Of a DNA stretch of 64,000 bases, positions 42,805 to 53,355 are shown piece by piece. The stretch is from Chloroflexota bacterium. Its GTDB lineage: Bacteria > Chloroflexota > Anaerolineae > B4-G1 > DUEL01. The stretch's first letter is position 1, and each line of letters begins with the position of its first letter. Location of the stretch: the NCBI GenBank assembly GCA_014874475.1, contig JADBJJ010000026.1:224020-288019 (forward strand), read 5' to 3'. Made by a program: the position numbers and the translations under genes. A model generated the notes under the pieces. The model had not been told where the DNA came from and ran no database searches. It saw only the letters and a program-made list of their open reading frames with translations.

Positions 42805-44268
42805 ATGAACCGCCAACTTCGCTGGAGCGATCATATCCTCATCAATATCTACTGGCTGGGGCTGAACGTCGCTTCGGGGACCATCACGCCGGTCCTTCTG
42901 CCCTATCTGGTGGCTCTCTTCGTGCCGCCGGAGCAGAAGAACACCTACCTGGGACTGGTGCGGGTCATCGGCCTGGCAGTGGCCATGCTGGTCCAGCCGA
43001 TGGCCGGGATGTTCAGCGACCGCTCCACTCTCCGTTGGGGCCGCCGTCGCCCCTACATCTTCGCCGGGACGATGCTGGACCTGGTCTTCCTGGCCCTCGT
43101 GGGCGCGTCGCCCCTCCTCATCGGTTCGGCACTGGACGGTTTCTTCGTCCCCACCCTGGGCATCACCACCGCCCTCTTCGTCCTGATTGTGGGCATTGTC
43201 CTCCTGCAGACTTCCTCCAACATCGCCCACGGCGCCCTCCAGGGCCTCATCCCCGACCGGGTGCCGGAGGACCAGCGGGGCCGCTCCTCCGGCGTCAAGG
43301 CGGTGATGGAACTCCTGCCTGTCTTCCTGGTGATCGTCGTCGGGCCACTGGTGGACCGGGGCTTGGTCTGGCTGGTGGTGGGCTTTGTGGGGCTGGCGCT
43401 GGTGGTAACGATGCTGGCGACGGTGCTGGGCGTGCGGGAGGAGCCGCTGCGGGAGAAGCCGACCGAACCGATGGGCGAGCGGGTCTGGCGGCTGGTCGCG
43501 CTGACGGCCATCTTCGTCCTGACCACCCGCGCCGCTCTCTGGCTGGTGAACGCGGCCGGAGGGGCGACGGCTACGGCCGCGCTGGGCACGCGCGTGACCG
43601 TGGGCGTCCTGGTCGGCCTGATCGCGATGGCTGGCTCCATATTCCTGGGCGTCTACTTCGGCGCGTGGGTCGGCATCGGGCGGGAAGCCCCCCGCCAGAC
43701 CTCTTTCATCTGGTGGGTGGTCAACCGGCTGATGTTCCTGGCGGCCGTCGGCTCCGTGCAGGGTTTCGCCCAGTACTTCCTGCGGGACGTCCTCCATATC
43801 CCCAATGCGGCGACGATGACGACCATCCTCCTGGCCGTCGTGGCGGTCTTCCTGCTCCCTGCCGCGCTGGGTGGCGGCTATCTGGCGGACCGGGTGGGGC
43901 GGAAGCGGCTGGTGGTGCTGGCGGGGCTGGTCGCCGGGGCGGGAACTATCCTGCTTCTCTTCTCCAACAACATCCCGCTGGTGCTGGTCAGCGGTTGCAT
44001 TATCGGCCTGGGGACGGGGATTTTCTACGCCTCCAACTGGGCACTGGGGACGGACCTGGCGCCTTCGGCGGAGGCGGGGCGGTACCTGGGCATCTCCAAC
44101 CTGGCGGGAGCCGGGGCGGGGATTGTCGGCGCAGGCATCGGAGGGCCAATGGCGGACTATTTCAATGCCCTCCAGCCAGGGTTGGGGTATCTGGTCATCT
44201 TCGCCGTCTATGCAGCGCTCTTCTTCCTATCGGTCCTGGCCCTGACGCGAGTGAAGGCAGGGCGCTGA
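42805..44268 (+). CDS. Major facilitator superfamily transporter
   Basis: A 487-residue MFS permease with about twelve hydrophobic segments. The loop 2-3 signature (M-F-S-D-R-S-T-L-R-W-G-R-R-R-P-Y) and its C-half counterpart (L-A-D-R-V-G-R-K-R) are clear. The R-W-G-R-R-R-P-Y version resembles the GPH/SLC45 sugar-cation group, so a sugar or glycoside substrate is likely but unproved. GGGAGG precedes the ATG. No adjacent enzyme reveals the substrate. Confidence 0.85.
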   Translation: MNRQLRWSDHILINIYWLGLNVASGTITPVLLPYLVALFVPPEQKNTYLGLVRVIGLAVAMLVQPMAGMFSDRSTLRWGRRRPYIFAGTMLDLVFLALVGASPLLIGSALDGFFVPTLGITTALFVLIVGIVLLQTSSNIAHGALQGLIPDRVPEDQRGRSSGVKAVMELLPVFLVIVVGPLVDRGLVWLVVGFVGLALVVTMLATVLGVREEPLREKPTEPMGERVWRLVALTAIFVLTTRAALWLVNAAGGATATAALGTRVTVGVLVGLIAMAGSIFLGVYFGAWVGIGREAPRQTSFIWWVVNRLMFLAAVGSVQGFAQYFLRDVLHIPNAATMTTILLAVVAVFLLPAALGGGYLADRVGRKRLVVLAGLVAGAGTILLLFSNNIPLVLVSGCIIGLGTGIFYASNWALGTDLAPSAEAGRYLGISNLAGAGAGIVGAGIGGPMADYFNALQPGLGYLVIFAVYAALFFLSVLALTRVKAGR

Positions 44269-44280
44269 AGGGGTCTCTCT

Positions 44281-44317
44281 GAACGGGCCGGGCACTGCTT
44301 AAGTGCCTGGCCTGTTC
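44281..44317. terminator. 16-bp hairpin between convergent genes
   Basis: GAACGGGCCGGGCACT and AGTGCCTGGCCTGTTC pair over 16 bp (two G-U wobbles) around a 5-base loop. It has no T run and overlaps the hydrolase stop codon; it belongs to the GGCCAGGCACTT family and may terminate both transcripts. Confidence 0.6.
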
Positions 44318-45137
44318 ACATCCCCAGGAACTCCCGGATGGCCGTCCCCACCTCTGCCGGGCGCTCCATCGGCACCATATGCCCGGCATCCGGGATGACG
44401 ACAAAGCGCGCCTGGGGGAGCACCCGCTCCATCCGTCGCTGTGCCTGCGGGAAAAAGGTCCCCGATTGCTCCCCCCGGATGACCAGGGCAGGAACGCGCA
44501 GGTGGGGGATGGCTCGCCAGGTATCCGTCGGGACGAGGTAGAACAGGCGCGCCTCCCATTCCGGCGGATAGACCAGTTCCACCCCGCCGTCGGGCCGCTC
44601 TCGGGTGCCAGCCTCTACGTAGGCCCAGAGGCTCTCCTCCGGCCATCGGGCAAAGAAGGGCTTACTCCGGAAATACTCATAGCAGGCCTGCCGGTCCGGC
44701 CAGGTCCGCCGACGGTGGAGGGTCCCCCGAATCAGCGAAGCGCGAGGGGTCTGACCGAACCACCGCAGGACCCGGATGATGAGGAGCCAGTGGGGCGGCA
44801 GGATGACCGGGTCTACCAGCACAACGGCGCGGAAGAGGTCAGGCCGGGCGACGGCTGCCCAGAGGGTCATCACGCCTCCCATGGAGTGGCCGACGCCGAT
44901 GATCCCCCGCAGACCCAGCCCGTCCAGCCCCCGGACCAGGTCGTCGGCCAGATTGTGCCAGCTAGTGACCTCCTCGGGACGGCTGCCGGGCCAGAGCGGG
45001 CGCGCCGGCAGGCCGATGACCCGGTGGCGGTCGGTGAGGGTTGCCGCCAGTGGGCGGTAGGTGCCCGGCGGAAAGCCGTTGGCATGGGCGATGTGCAGGA
45101 CGGGGCCGTCCCCCCCGAATTCGTAGATGTCTATCAT
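44316..45137 (-). CDS. Alpha/beta-fold hydrolase
   Basis: A 273-residue hydrolase. Nucleophile elbow V-G-H-S-M-G-G near residue 83, an acid near R-G-E-Q-S, and the catalytic histidine in D-A-G-H-M-V-P near residue 253. The oxyanion segment reads H-A-N-G-F, typical of a lipase/esterase subgroup. Substrate unknown. It starts immediately after the GT39 stop (TAATATG), so it is co-transcribed with the polysaccharide cluster. Confidence 0.85.
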   Translation of the reverse strand: MIDIYEFGGDGPVLHIAHANGFPPGTYRPLAATLTDRHRVIGLPARPLWPGSRPEEVTSWHNLADDLVRGLDGLGLRGIIGVGHSMGGVMTLWAAVARPDLFRAVVLVDPVILPPHWLLIIRVLRWFGQTPRASLIRGTLHRRRTWPDRQACYEYFRSKPFFARWPEESLWAYVEAGTRERPDGGVELVYPPEWEARLFYLVPTDTWRAIPHLRVPALVIRGEQSGTFFPQAQRRMERVLPQARFVVIPDAGHMVPMERPAEVGTAIREFLGM

Positions 45138-45138
45138 A

Positions 45139-46890
<1,752 letters not shown>

Positions 46891-46917
46891 TCTCTGCTCC
46901 CTGCGACTTGCGATCTC

Positions 46918-48330
46918 TCAGTACGCCCCTTCTCCCAGCAACACTTTCGGGATGGTGCGCATCAGGATTTTAAAGTCCATCCAGAGGGACCAGTTCTCAA
47001 TGTAGTAGATGTCCAGGAGCACCATCTCATCAAACGAAAGGCGGCTGCGGCCGCTGACCTGCCAGAGGCCCGTCATCCCCGGCGGCGCTTCCAACCGCTT
47101 CTTGTGCCACTCCTGATACTTCTCCACCTCTGCGGGGATGGGCGGTCGGGGGCCCACCAGGCTCATCTCCCCGCGCAGGACGTTCACCAGTTGCGGCAAC
47201 TCGTCCAGGCTGAGCCGGCGCAGAATTCGCCCCACCCGAGTCAGCCGGGGGTCGTCCCGAATCTTAAAAATGGGACCGTTGGCTTCGTTCAGGTCCGCCA
47301 GCATATCCTGCTGCTCTTCCGCCCCCACGTGCATAGAGCGGAATTTGTACATCTCAAAATGGCGCCCCCGCAGACCGACCCGCGTCTGGCGGAAAATGAT
47401 GGGGCCAGGGCTATCCAGCCGGATGGCCAGCGCGATCAGCCCGAATAGCGGAGCGCAGAGCAGCAGCCCCACGGCGGCGACTGTGACGTCTATCAGCCGT
47501 TTGACCAGCAAGGCTCCTCTGCTGATGGAAACAGTCCGCACGCCGATGAGCGGTACCCCGCCCAGGTCTTCCACGTTCACCTGAGTCAGGCTCATCTGGA
47601 ACAGGTCGGGGACGATGCGGGCGCGCACCCGGCGCCGCTCGCATTCCCGCACGATGCCCATGATTTTGCGGTGGTACATCCAGGGCAAAGTGATGATGAC
47701 CTCACTGGGCCGCTCTTCGTCCAGGATGGCGGGGAGATTATCCAGCGGACCCAGGGCCCGGAAGCGCCCGATGTCGGTGTACCCTTTGCTGGGGTTATCG
47801 TCCACAAACCCGATGATGCGGTAGCCCAGGTCGGGGCGGGCGACAATGGTGCGCATGACCGTCCGCCCCACCTCCCCGGCGCCGACGATGACGACCCGTT
47901 TAATACCGACCCCCTTTGCCCGCAGATAGGCAATCAAGCCCCCCTCCACACCGCGCACCAGCGCCAGCAACCCGATGGTCAAGAGGCCAACCTCTATGAG
48001 CATGGCGCGGGAGTAGTAGCGGGGCCGGAAGATGAAGGTAATCGCCAGCATCAGCACCGTTACCTTCGCGGTGGCGTTGGTGATGCGGTAGACCTGGTCC
48101 ATCCAGGAGCGCGGCCAGGTCCGGTACACCCCGTCCACCACAAAGAAGACCGGCGTCAGGACGACGTAGAGGATCAGGAAGGGGAGATAGGCGGAAAGAG
48201 GTGCATCGTAGGCGACGTCCAGAAACCAGCGCAGGTCATAGCGCACCCAGTAGCCCCCCAGAAAGGCAACGATGATGGTGGCGATGTCCAGCAGGATCAC
48301 CCACCCGGGCACACGACCGTTCTGGCTCAT
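46918..48330 (-). CDS. Undecaprenyl-phosphate sugar phosphotransferase (WcaJ family)
   Basis: A 470-residue polyprenyl glycosylphosphotransferase that loads the first sugar-phosphate onto undecaprenyl phosphate. N-terminal four-helix membrane region, a Rossmann-like CoA-binding-type domain (V-V-I-V-G-A-G-E-V-G-R near residue 145), and the catalytic bacterial sugar transferase domain (about 275-470). That domain contains K-R-L-I-D, the F-R-Q-T-R-V-G segment, M-Y-K-F-R-S-M, L-R-R-L-S-L-D-E-L-P-Q and G-P-R-P. ATGA overlap with the upstream GT4 gene indicates coupling. Confidence 0.93.
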   Translation of the reverse strand: MSQNGRVPGWVILLDIATIIVAFLGGYWVRYDLRWFLDVAYDAPLSAYLPFLILYVVLTPVFFVVDGVYRTWPRSWMDQVYRITNATAKVTVLMLAITFIFRPRYYSRAMLIEVGLLTIGLLALVRGVEGGLIAYLRAKGVGIKRVVIVGAGEVGRTVMRTIVARPDLGYRIIGFVDDNPSKGYTDIGRFRALGPLDNLPAILDEERPSEVIITLPWMYHRKIMGIVRECERRRVRARIVPDLFQMSLTQVNVEDLGGVPLIGVRTVSISRGALLVKRLIDVTVAAVGLLLCAPLFGLIALAIRLDSPGPIIFRQTRVGLRGRHFEMYKFRSMHVGAEEQQDMLADLNEANGPIFKIRDDPRLTRVGRILRRLSLDELPQLVNVLRGEMSLVGPRPPIPAEVEKYQEWHKKRLEAPPGMTGLWQVSGRSRLSFDEMVLLDIYYIENWSLWMDFKILMRTIPKVLLGEGAY

Positions 48331-49490
48331 TTTATCCCTCTGGAAACAGTCTCTTGGTAAACGGTTACGGTATCGGCGGCGGTGCGGGGCCAGGAGAACC
48401 GGGCGGCGTGTTCCAGACCCCGCCGCCGCAATGTTTCCCGAATCGTCTCATCAGTCAGCAGGCGGTGGAGGCCGTCGGCGATGGCCTCTACGTGGTACGG
48501 GTTCACCATCAGCGCCCCGTCTCCGGCGGCCTCCGGCAGGGCGGAGACGGAGGAGGTCAGCACCGGCGTGCCGCAGGCCTGGGCCTCCAGGACGGGCAGG
48601 CCGAAGCCCTCGTAGAGGGAAGGGTAGGCGAAGAACTCGGCGGCGTTGTACCAGAGGGGGAGTTCGTCGTTGGGGATGTAGCCGGGGAAGTGGACCTGAG
48701 AGGAGAGCCCCAACCGCTCCACGGCAGCGAAAATCTCCTCGTCGTACCAGCCCCGGGCGCCCGCCAGCACCAGGACGGTTCCAGAATCGGCGCAGGAGCG
48801 GGCGAACGCCTCTATCAGCCGGACCAGGTTCTTGCGCGGCTCCAGGGTCCCCACGAAGAGGACGAAGCGGTCCGGCAGGCCCCGTCGGGCTCGGAACGCA
48901 GCCACCTCTTCTGGCGGCAAAGGCCGGAAAACGGGGTCCACCCCGTGGTAGACGACGCGGATTTTCTCCCGCGCGACACCCAGCAGGCGGACCGTCTCCT
49001 CGGCGGTATAGGTGGAGACGGCGATGACCCGGCGGGCCCGCTGGACGGAGAGGCGGGTAAAGAGGCGCAGGTAGAGCCGGTTGGCAGGTCGAAAGAGGCG
49101 GGGGTAGCGCAGGAAGCTCAGGTCGTGGACGGTGACGACCACGGGGCAGGGGGCCATCAGCGGTCCGACGAAGACGGGCCCATGGGCCAGGTCGGCGCCG
49201 ACCGCCCGCAGTGCGCGCCCCTGGGCCAGTTGCTCCCAGAGGACCCGCGCGAAGGGCCGGTGGGTGGGCCAGCGAGTGGTCCGGTAGCGTGGACTCTCCG
49301 CCTGCGCCACGGGCTGAGCTCCTGCGCCGCGCGGGCCCACGAACGCTGTCACCCGACACCCGGCCTGAGGCAAATGGGTCAGCAGGTGGTAAATGTATTG
49401 ATGGACGCCTGCGCTCCGATAGGACGGGTCCCCGGAAAGCAGGTGAGCGTTAATGACCACGTGAATAGGCCCTTGATGGGACATGGGCAT
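48327..49490 (-). CDS. Glycosyltransferase family 4 protein
   Basis: A 387-residue GT-B glycosyltransferase. The donor site shows G-T-L-E-P-R-K-N near residue 216 and the E-x7-E motif P-S-L-Y-E-G-F-G-L-P-V-L-E-A. It probably extends the polysaccharide started by the WcaJ-type enzyme encoded just downstream. The ATG at 49490 lies only about 10 bases after a TATAAT box and has no ribosome site, so translation may be leaderless; a second ATG at 49484 is possible. Confidence 0.9.
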   Translation of the reverse strand: MPMSHQGPIHVVINAHLLSGDPSYRSAGVHQYIYHLLTHLPQAGCRVTAFVGPRGAGAQPVAQAESPRYRTTRWPTHRPFARVLWEQLAQGRALRAVGADLAHGPVFVGPLMAPCPVVVTVHDLSFLRYPRLFRPANRLYLRLFTRLSVQRARRVIAVSTYTAEETVRLLGVAREKIRVVYHGVDPVFRPLPPEEVAAFRARRGLPDRFVLFVGTLEPRKNLVRLIEAFARSCADSGTVLVLAGARGWYDEEIFAAVERLGLSSQVHFPGYIPNDELPLWYNAAEFFAYPSLYEGFGLPVLEAQACGTPVLTSSVSALPEAAGDGALMVNPYHVEAIADGLHRLLTDETIRETLRRRGLEHAARFSWPRTAADTVTVYQETVSRGIK

Positions 49491-49499
49491 GGTGAAACT

Positions 49500-49505
49500 A
49501 TTATA
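49500..49505 (-). promoter_or_regulatory. Extended -10 promoter of the polysaccharide cluster
   Basis: Minus-strand TGGTATAAT; the -35 is poor. The expected transcription start falls within a few bases of the GT4 start codon. Confidence 0.55.
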
Positions 49506-49627
49506 CCACGTCCGCCACAGATGACCAAAGTTTTGCGGTTGACCGCAGAGAGGGCGGAGGACGCTGATGAGGACCCGTACACGAAGCGGCAGCGGAAATG
49601 GGCGTCTATGCTGCCTATGGGAGGCAG

Positions 49628-50392
49628 TTACGGGTGTGGAGATTCTGGAGTGAACTCCGACTCCCGCTCCAGTACCCAGAAGTGGGAAAGGCCGAAAGCG
49701 CGGAGCGGGGTCCGCTCCAGGGCGTATGTGATGGCCTGGAGCAGGCGGGCCAGGGCGGGCCAGCGGCGGGCCAGGCGGTCGTAGCCGGGGAAAATCACCG
49801 TCCGAACCACCACTCGCACGGGCAGGCCCCGCGATAAGCGCCGCAGCGTGCCCGCCGTGTACGCCCGTACATGCGGGACCAACCGGTTCCTCAGCGGATC
49901 GGGCAAGTAGTTGACCAGCGGGATGTTGCCGAAGCGGTAGCGACCCCGCCAGAAGACCCCGTGGGTCTCAAACGGGTAAAGCCGGTTGGGGACGAAGAGG
50001 ACAATCCGACCGCCGGGCCGGGTGACCCGGACCATCTCCGCCAGGGTGGCCCGGTCGTCGGCGACGTGTTCCAGTACTTCATGGGAGAAGGTCAGGTCAA
50101 AGGAGCGATCGGCAAAAGGGAGGGCTTCCCCCACGGCCTGCACCATTCCGGCGGCGCAGGCCTGAGCCTGACAGGCCCATTCCCGCTCCACCTCCACACC
50201 GAAGGCATGGGGAGTGTGGCGGCGGAAGGCCGCCAGATACATCCCCACCCCGCAGCCCACATCCAGCACGCGCTTCCCGGTGGGGTCCGCATGGTGGCAG
50301 ACCATCTGGAAGCGCCGCTCTTGCCCCGCGCGCCACGCCAGGGAGGGCACGCCGCGCTCGGCCCGCCAATCGGCTTCTGAGGGTGTCTCCAT
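49628..50392 (-). CDS. Class I SAM-dependent methyltransferase
   Basis: A 254-residue methyltransferase of the UbiE/Methyltransf_11 type: motif I V-L-D-V-G-C-G-V-G near residue 43, acidic strand-2 end in G-V-E-V-E-R-E, and post-I F-D-L-T-F-S-H-E-V-L-E-H-V. GGGAG precedes two adjacent ATGs (50395, 50392); the second has the better spacing. The large upstream frame to 50536 is Pro/His-rich noise. Beside the glycosyltransferases, a sugar or lipid carrier may be the substrate. Confidence 0.85.
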   Translation of the reverse strand: METPSEADWRAERGVPSLAWRAGQERRFQMVCHHADPTGKRVLDVGCGVGMYLAAFRRHTPHAFGVEVEREWACQAQACAAGMVQAVGEALPFADRSFDLTFSHEVLEHVADDRATLAEMVRVTRPGGRIVLFVPNRLYPFETHGVFWRGRYRFGNIPLVNYLPDPLRNRLVPHVRAYTAGTLRRLSRGLPVRVVVRTVIFPGYDRLARRWPALARLLQAITYALERTPLRAFGLSHFWVLERESEFTPESPHP

Positions 50393-50457
50393 CATTTCTC
50401 CCAGGAGAGGCAAAGGGTTGGGAGGCGGATGGTCTTGCTGCCCGCCCCCACCCCCTA

Positions 50458-51213
50458 TTACCCGAAGCGGCCGGTGATGTAGTCCTCGGTGCGGCGGTCG
50501 CGGGGAGTGGTGAAGAGGTCCCGACCGGGCTGGCATTCCACCAGTTCCCCCATCAGGAAGAAAGCAGCGTAATCAGCCACACGGGCGGCCTGCTGCACAC
50601 TGTGGGGGACAATGACGATCGTATACTGATGCTTTAACTCCTGCAATGCCTCCTCCACTTTGCCAGTGGAGATGGGGTCCAGCCCGGAAGTCGGCTCATC
50701 CAGCAGCAACACCTCCGGCTCCATGGCCAGGCTGCGGGCGATGCAGAGCCGCTGCTGCTGCCCACCGGAAAGCCGGCTGGCGGGGTCGTCCAGCCGGTCC
50801 TTCACCTCGTCCCACAGCGCAGCCAGCCGCAGGCTCCGCTCCAGAATCTCATCCAACCGAGCCTGGTCCCGGACCCCTGCCAGTTTGGGGCCATAGAGGA
50901 TGTTCTCCCGCACGGTTCCCGGCAGGGGCAACGGCAGCGCGAAAACCATTCCCACCCGCCGCCGCAAAAGGGGGACGTCCACCCCAGGCGTGTAGATGTC
51001 CTGCCCATCCAGCAAGACGCGCCCGGTCATCCGGGTGCCCTCTACTTCATCGTTCAGCCGGTTGATGAGGCGCAGGAGCGTCGTTTTGCCGCCCCCTGCC
51101 GGTCCGAAGATGACGGTAATCGCGTTAGGCGGGATGTCCAATGTCACGCCCCGCAGGGCCGGACGGTCGCCGTAGAAGTAACTCACGTTCTGGAAGCGGA
51201 TTTTGGGTTCCAT
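50458..51213 (-). CDS. pstB: Phosphate ABC transporter ATP-binding protein
   Basis: A 251-residue PstB. Walker A is G-P-A-G-G-G-K-T-T (family usually G-P-S-G-C-G-K-S-T), the signature is L-S-G-G-Q-Q-Q-R, Walker B L-L-L-D-E-P-T-S-G-L-D-P, and the H-loop is in I-V-P-H-S. The L-R-L-I-N-R-L-N-D segment is PstB-specific. It powers high-affinity phosphate uptake through PstC and PstA, encoded directly upstream. No phoU or pstS is adjacent. Confidence 0.92.
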   Translation of the reverse strand: MEPKIRFQNVSYFYGDRPALRGVTLDIPPNAITVIFGPAGGGKTTLLRLINRLNDEVEGTRMTGRVLLDGQDIYTPGVDVPLLRRRVGMVFALPLPLPGTVRENILYGPKLAGVRDQARLDEILERSLRLAALWDEVKDRLDDPASRLSGGQQQRLCIARSLAMEPEVLLLDEPTSGLDPISTGKVEEALQELKHQYTIVIVPHSVQQAARVADYAAFFLMGELVECQPGRDLFTTPRDRRTEDYITGRFG

Positions 51214-51235
51214 AGTGTGGGACGTGAAGCGTGAA

Positions 51236-52084
51236 TTACCATTCCCGACGCCGTCGGAAGTAACTGCGGATGATGGCGGCGACGGCGTTCATGGACAGGA
51301 CGATGGTCAGCAGGACCAGCGCCGTCCCGTACTGGACCCGGGGGGGCATGCCCGGCACCTGGGTGCTGATGACGTACAGATGATACGGGAGCGCCATCGT
51401 CGGCTCTAGCAGCGAGCGGGGGATGCGGGGCAGGTAGAAGGCGGCGGCGGTGAAGAGGATGGGTGCCGTCTCTCCGGCGGCCCGCAGGAGCCCCAGGATG
51501 ATGCCGGTGATGATACCCGGCAGGGCCTGTGGGAGGACGATGTAGCGGATACCCTGCCAGCGGGTCCCGCCCAGACTGGCGCTCACTAACCGGAACTCCC
51601 CTGGCACGGCTCGCAATGCCTCCTCCGCTGTGCTGATGATGACGGGGAGCGTCATAATGGCCAGGGTCAGCGAGCCTGCCAGGACTGAAACGCCAAATTG
51701 CAGGAACAGGACGAAGAGCCCCAAGCCGAAGAGGCCGTAGACGACGGAAGGGACTCCCGCCAGGTTGATGATGGCCAGGCGCAGGATACGGGTCCACAGA
51801 GTGTCCCGGGCGTACTCTGCCAGGTAGATAGCCCCGCCGATGCCGACGGGTATGGCGACGACTGCCGTTCCCAACACCAGCAACAACGTCCCGACGATGG
51901 CCGGGAAGATACCCCCTTCCTTCATCCCGCCGCGCGGCATCGCAGTGAGAAATTCCCAGTTAATGGCCCCGATTCCCTGGACGACGATGTTCCCGATGAC
52001 GAACAGAATCGGCATCACCACGATTAGGGAGATCAAGCCCAGAAGGATAAATCCCAGCCGCTGGATCCGATGCCGATTGCTCAT
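51236..52084 (-). CDS. pstA: Phosphate ABC transporter permease PstA
   Basis: A 282-residue permease with six membrane spans. The first periplasmic loop carries M-P-R-G-G-M-K-E-G-G-I-F-P-A-I-V-G-T, typical of PstA. The inner-membrane coupling motif with P-G-E-F-R-L-V-S-A-S-L-G-G-T-R-W and A-A-G-E-T-A-P-I-L is intact. The ATG overlaps the pstC stop as ATGA. Confidence 0.93.
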   Translation of the reverse strand: MSNRHRIQRLGFILLGLISLIVVMPILFVIGNIVVQGIGAINWEFLTAMPRGGMKEGGIFPAIVGTLLLVLGTAVVAIPVGIGGAIYLAEYARDTLWTRILRLAIINLAGVPSVVYGLFGLGLFVLFLQFGVSVLAGSLTLAIMTLPVIISTAEEALRAVPGEFRLVSASLGGTRWQGIRYIVLPQALPGIITGIILGLLRAAGETAPILFTAAAFYLPRIPRSLLEPTMALPYHLYVISTQVPGMPPRVQYGTALVLLTIVLSMNAVAAIIRSYFRRRREW

Positions 52085-52995
52085 CGCAGACCTCCCCGGC
52101 GGGGTTTCTTGAAGATGGTCACTGCTGCCGTAGCGTTGATAATGAAAGTGATGACGAAGAGGATGATGCCGATGCCGAAGAGGGCGTGGTAGTGGACGCT
52201 CCCCTGGGCTACCTCACCCATCTCAGCGGCGATGGTGGCGGTCATGGTGCGGATGGGGCGGAATAGAGAGTCCAGAGTGAGCGGCATGCGAGCCGCGTTG
52301 CCCGTGACCATCATCACCGCCATCGTCTCGCCGATGGCCCGGCCCAACCCCAGCATCACCGCTGTGACGATGCCGGAGCGGGCCGCCGGAACGACGACCC
52401 GCCAGATGGTCTGCCACTGGGTGGCACCCATCGCCAGACCGGCGTCCCGGTAACTTTTGGGCACCGCGTCCAGCGCGTCCTCGGCCACGCTGATAATGGT
52501 CGGCAGCGCCATATAAGCCAGGATGATGGCGCCGGTGAAAGCGGTCAGGCCAGTGGGAGCACCCAGCACCTCTCGCACCAGCGGCGCCACAATGGTCATC
52601 CCGAAGAAGCCCAGCACTACGGAGGGGATGCCGGCCAGGATTTCAATCATCGGTTTGAGGATTTCCCGAGCCCAGTTCGGGGCCACTTCCCGCACAAAGA
52701 CCGCCGTCGCCACGCCCAGGGGGAGAGCGATGAGGATGGCGGTTACCGTGACCAGAAGCGAGCCCAGGATCAGGGGCACGGTGCCGAAGAGACCAAAATT
52801 AGGATACCAGCGGGTACCGAAGAGATTGTCCGGCGAGACTTCCCAGAAGATGGGAAGACCCTCCCGGATCAGAAAGAAAAATATGAGGATAACGAAGCCG
52901 ATGCTGGAGAAAGCCAGCAGCCGGATGGTGGACTCTATGGCGAATTCGCCCCAACGGGGGTGAGAGGGGTTAGATGAGAATGTAAATTTACCCAA
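52081..52995 (-). CDS. pstC: Phosphate ABC transporter permease PstC
   Basis: A 304-residue permease with six spans: one N-terminal span and a periplasmic loop with F-G-T-R-W-Y-P, then the permease core with the P-K-S-Y-R-D-A-G-L-A-M-G-A-T-Q-W coupling motif and A-I-G-E-T-M-A-V. It begins at TTG 52995, 5-6 bases after AGGAGGTG. The usual upstream partner pstS (phosphate-binding protein) is missing here. Confidence 0.92.
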   Translation of the reverse strand: MGKFTFSSNPSHPRWGEFAIESTIRLLAFSSIGFVILIFFFLIREGLPIFWEVSPDNLFGTRWYPNFGLFGTVPLILGSLLVTVTAILIALPLGVATAVFVREVAPNWAREILKPMIEILAGIPSVVLGFFGMTIVAPLVREVLGAPTGLTAFTGAIILAYMALPTIISVAEDALDAVPKSYRDAGLAMGATQWQTIWRVVVPAARSGIVTAVMLGLGRAIGETMAVMMVTGNAARMPLTLDSLFRPIRTMTATIAAEMGEVAQGSVHYHALFGIGIILFVITFIINATAAVTIFKKPRRGGLR

Positions 52996-53161
52996 TCAGC
53001 ACCTCCTGCCTGGATGGCGGGATCGGGTCCGCAGAGTTTCTCCGCCCCTGGCGGATAGCCCAGTAACCGAGGGATATTATACCCGATGCCGGGATTTTTG
53101 CCACCGATGTCTGCGATTGCCGAAGAGGTGTTGGTGCGACGGCTCAGCCGCTTTTTTCCTT

Positions 53162-53302
53162 TCAGCGCAGAAGGTGCAGGGTGAGGTCGTCCCCGCAGGG
53201 GAGGGCCGGGCCGATGCCTGCCCGGATTGCGGGCCAGCCCAACAGAAGGACCATCAGGGCCGGAATGCCCCGGGAGGACGGGGTAAGGCGCAGGCGCATC
53301 GG
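53162..53302 (-). pseudogene. Truncated start of a membrane protein gene
   Basis: Forty-six codons with a good ribosome site (GGAGG, 8 bases before ATG 53302). The text has a signal/membrane segment (A-L-M-V-L-L-L-G-W-P) followed by C-G-D-D-L-T-L-H-L-L-R. That opening resembles bacterial YfhO/GT39-like membrane proteins (G-D-D-L-x-x-H-L), but the frame stops at once. It looks like the remnant of a deleted gene between the M16 peptidase and pstC, where pstS might have been expected. Confidence 0.4.
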
Positions 53303-53355
53303 GGTTTCCTCCGGACCCAGCAGCCACCTGGATGCTGTTCGCCGCGATTCGTGGT

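Noticed and set aside
53140..53160. Plus-strand terminator (CGGCTCAGCCG followed by six T)
   Set aside because: No plus-strand gene lies upstream; it may be a relic, so it was not annotated.
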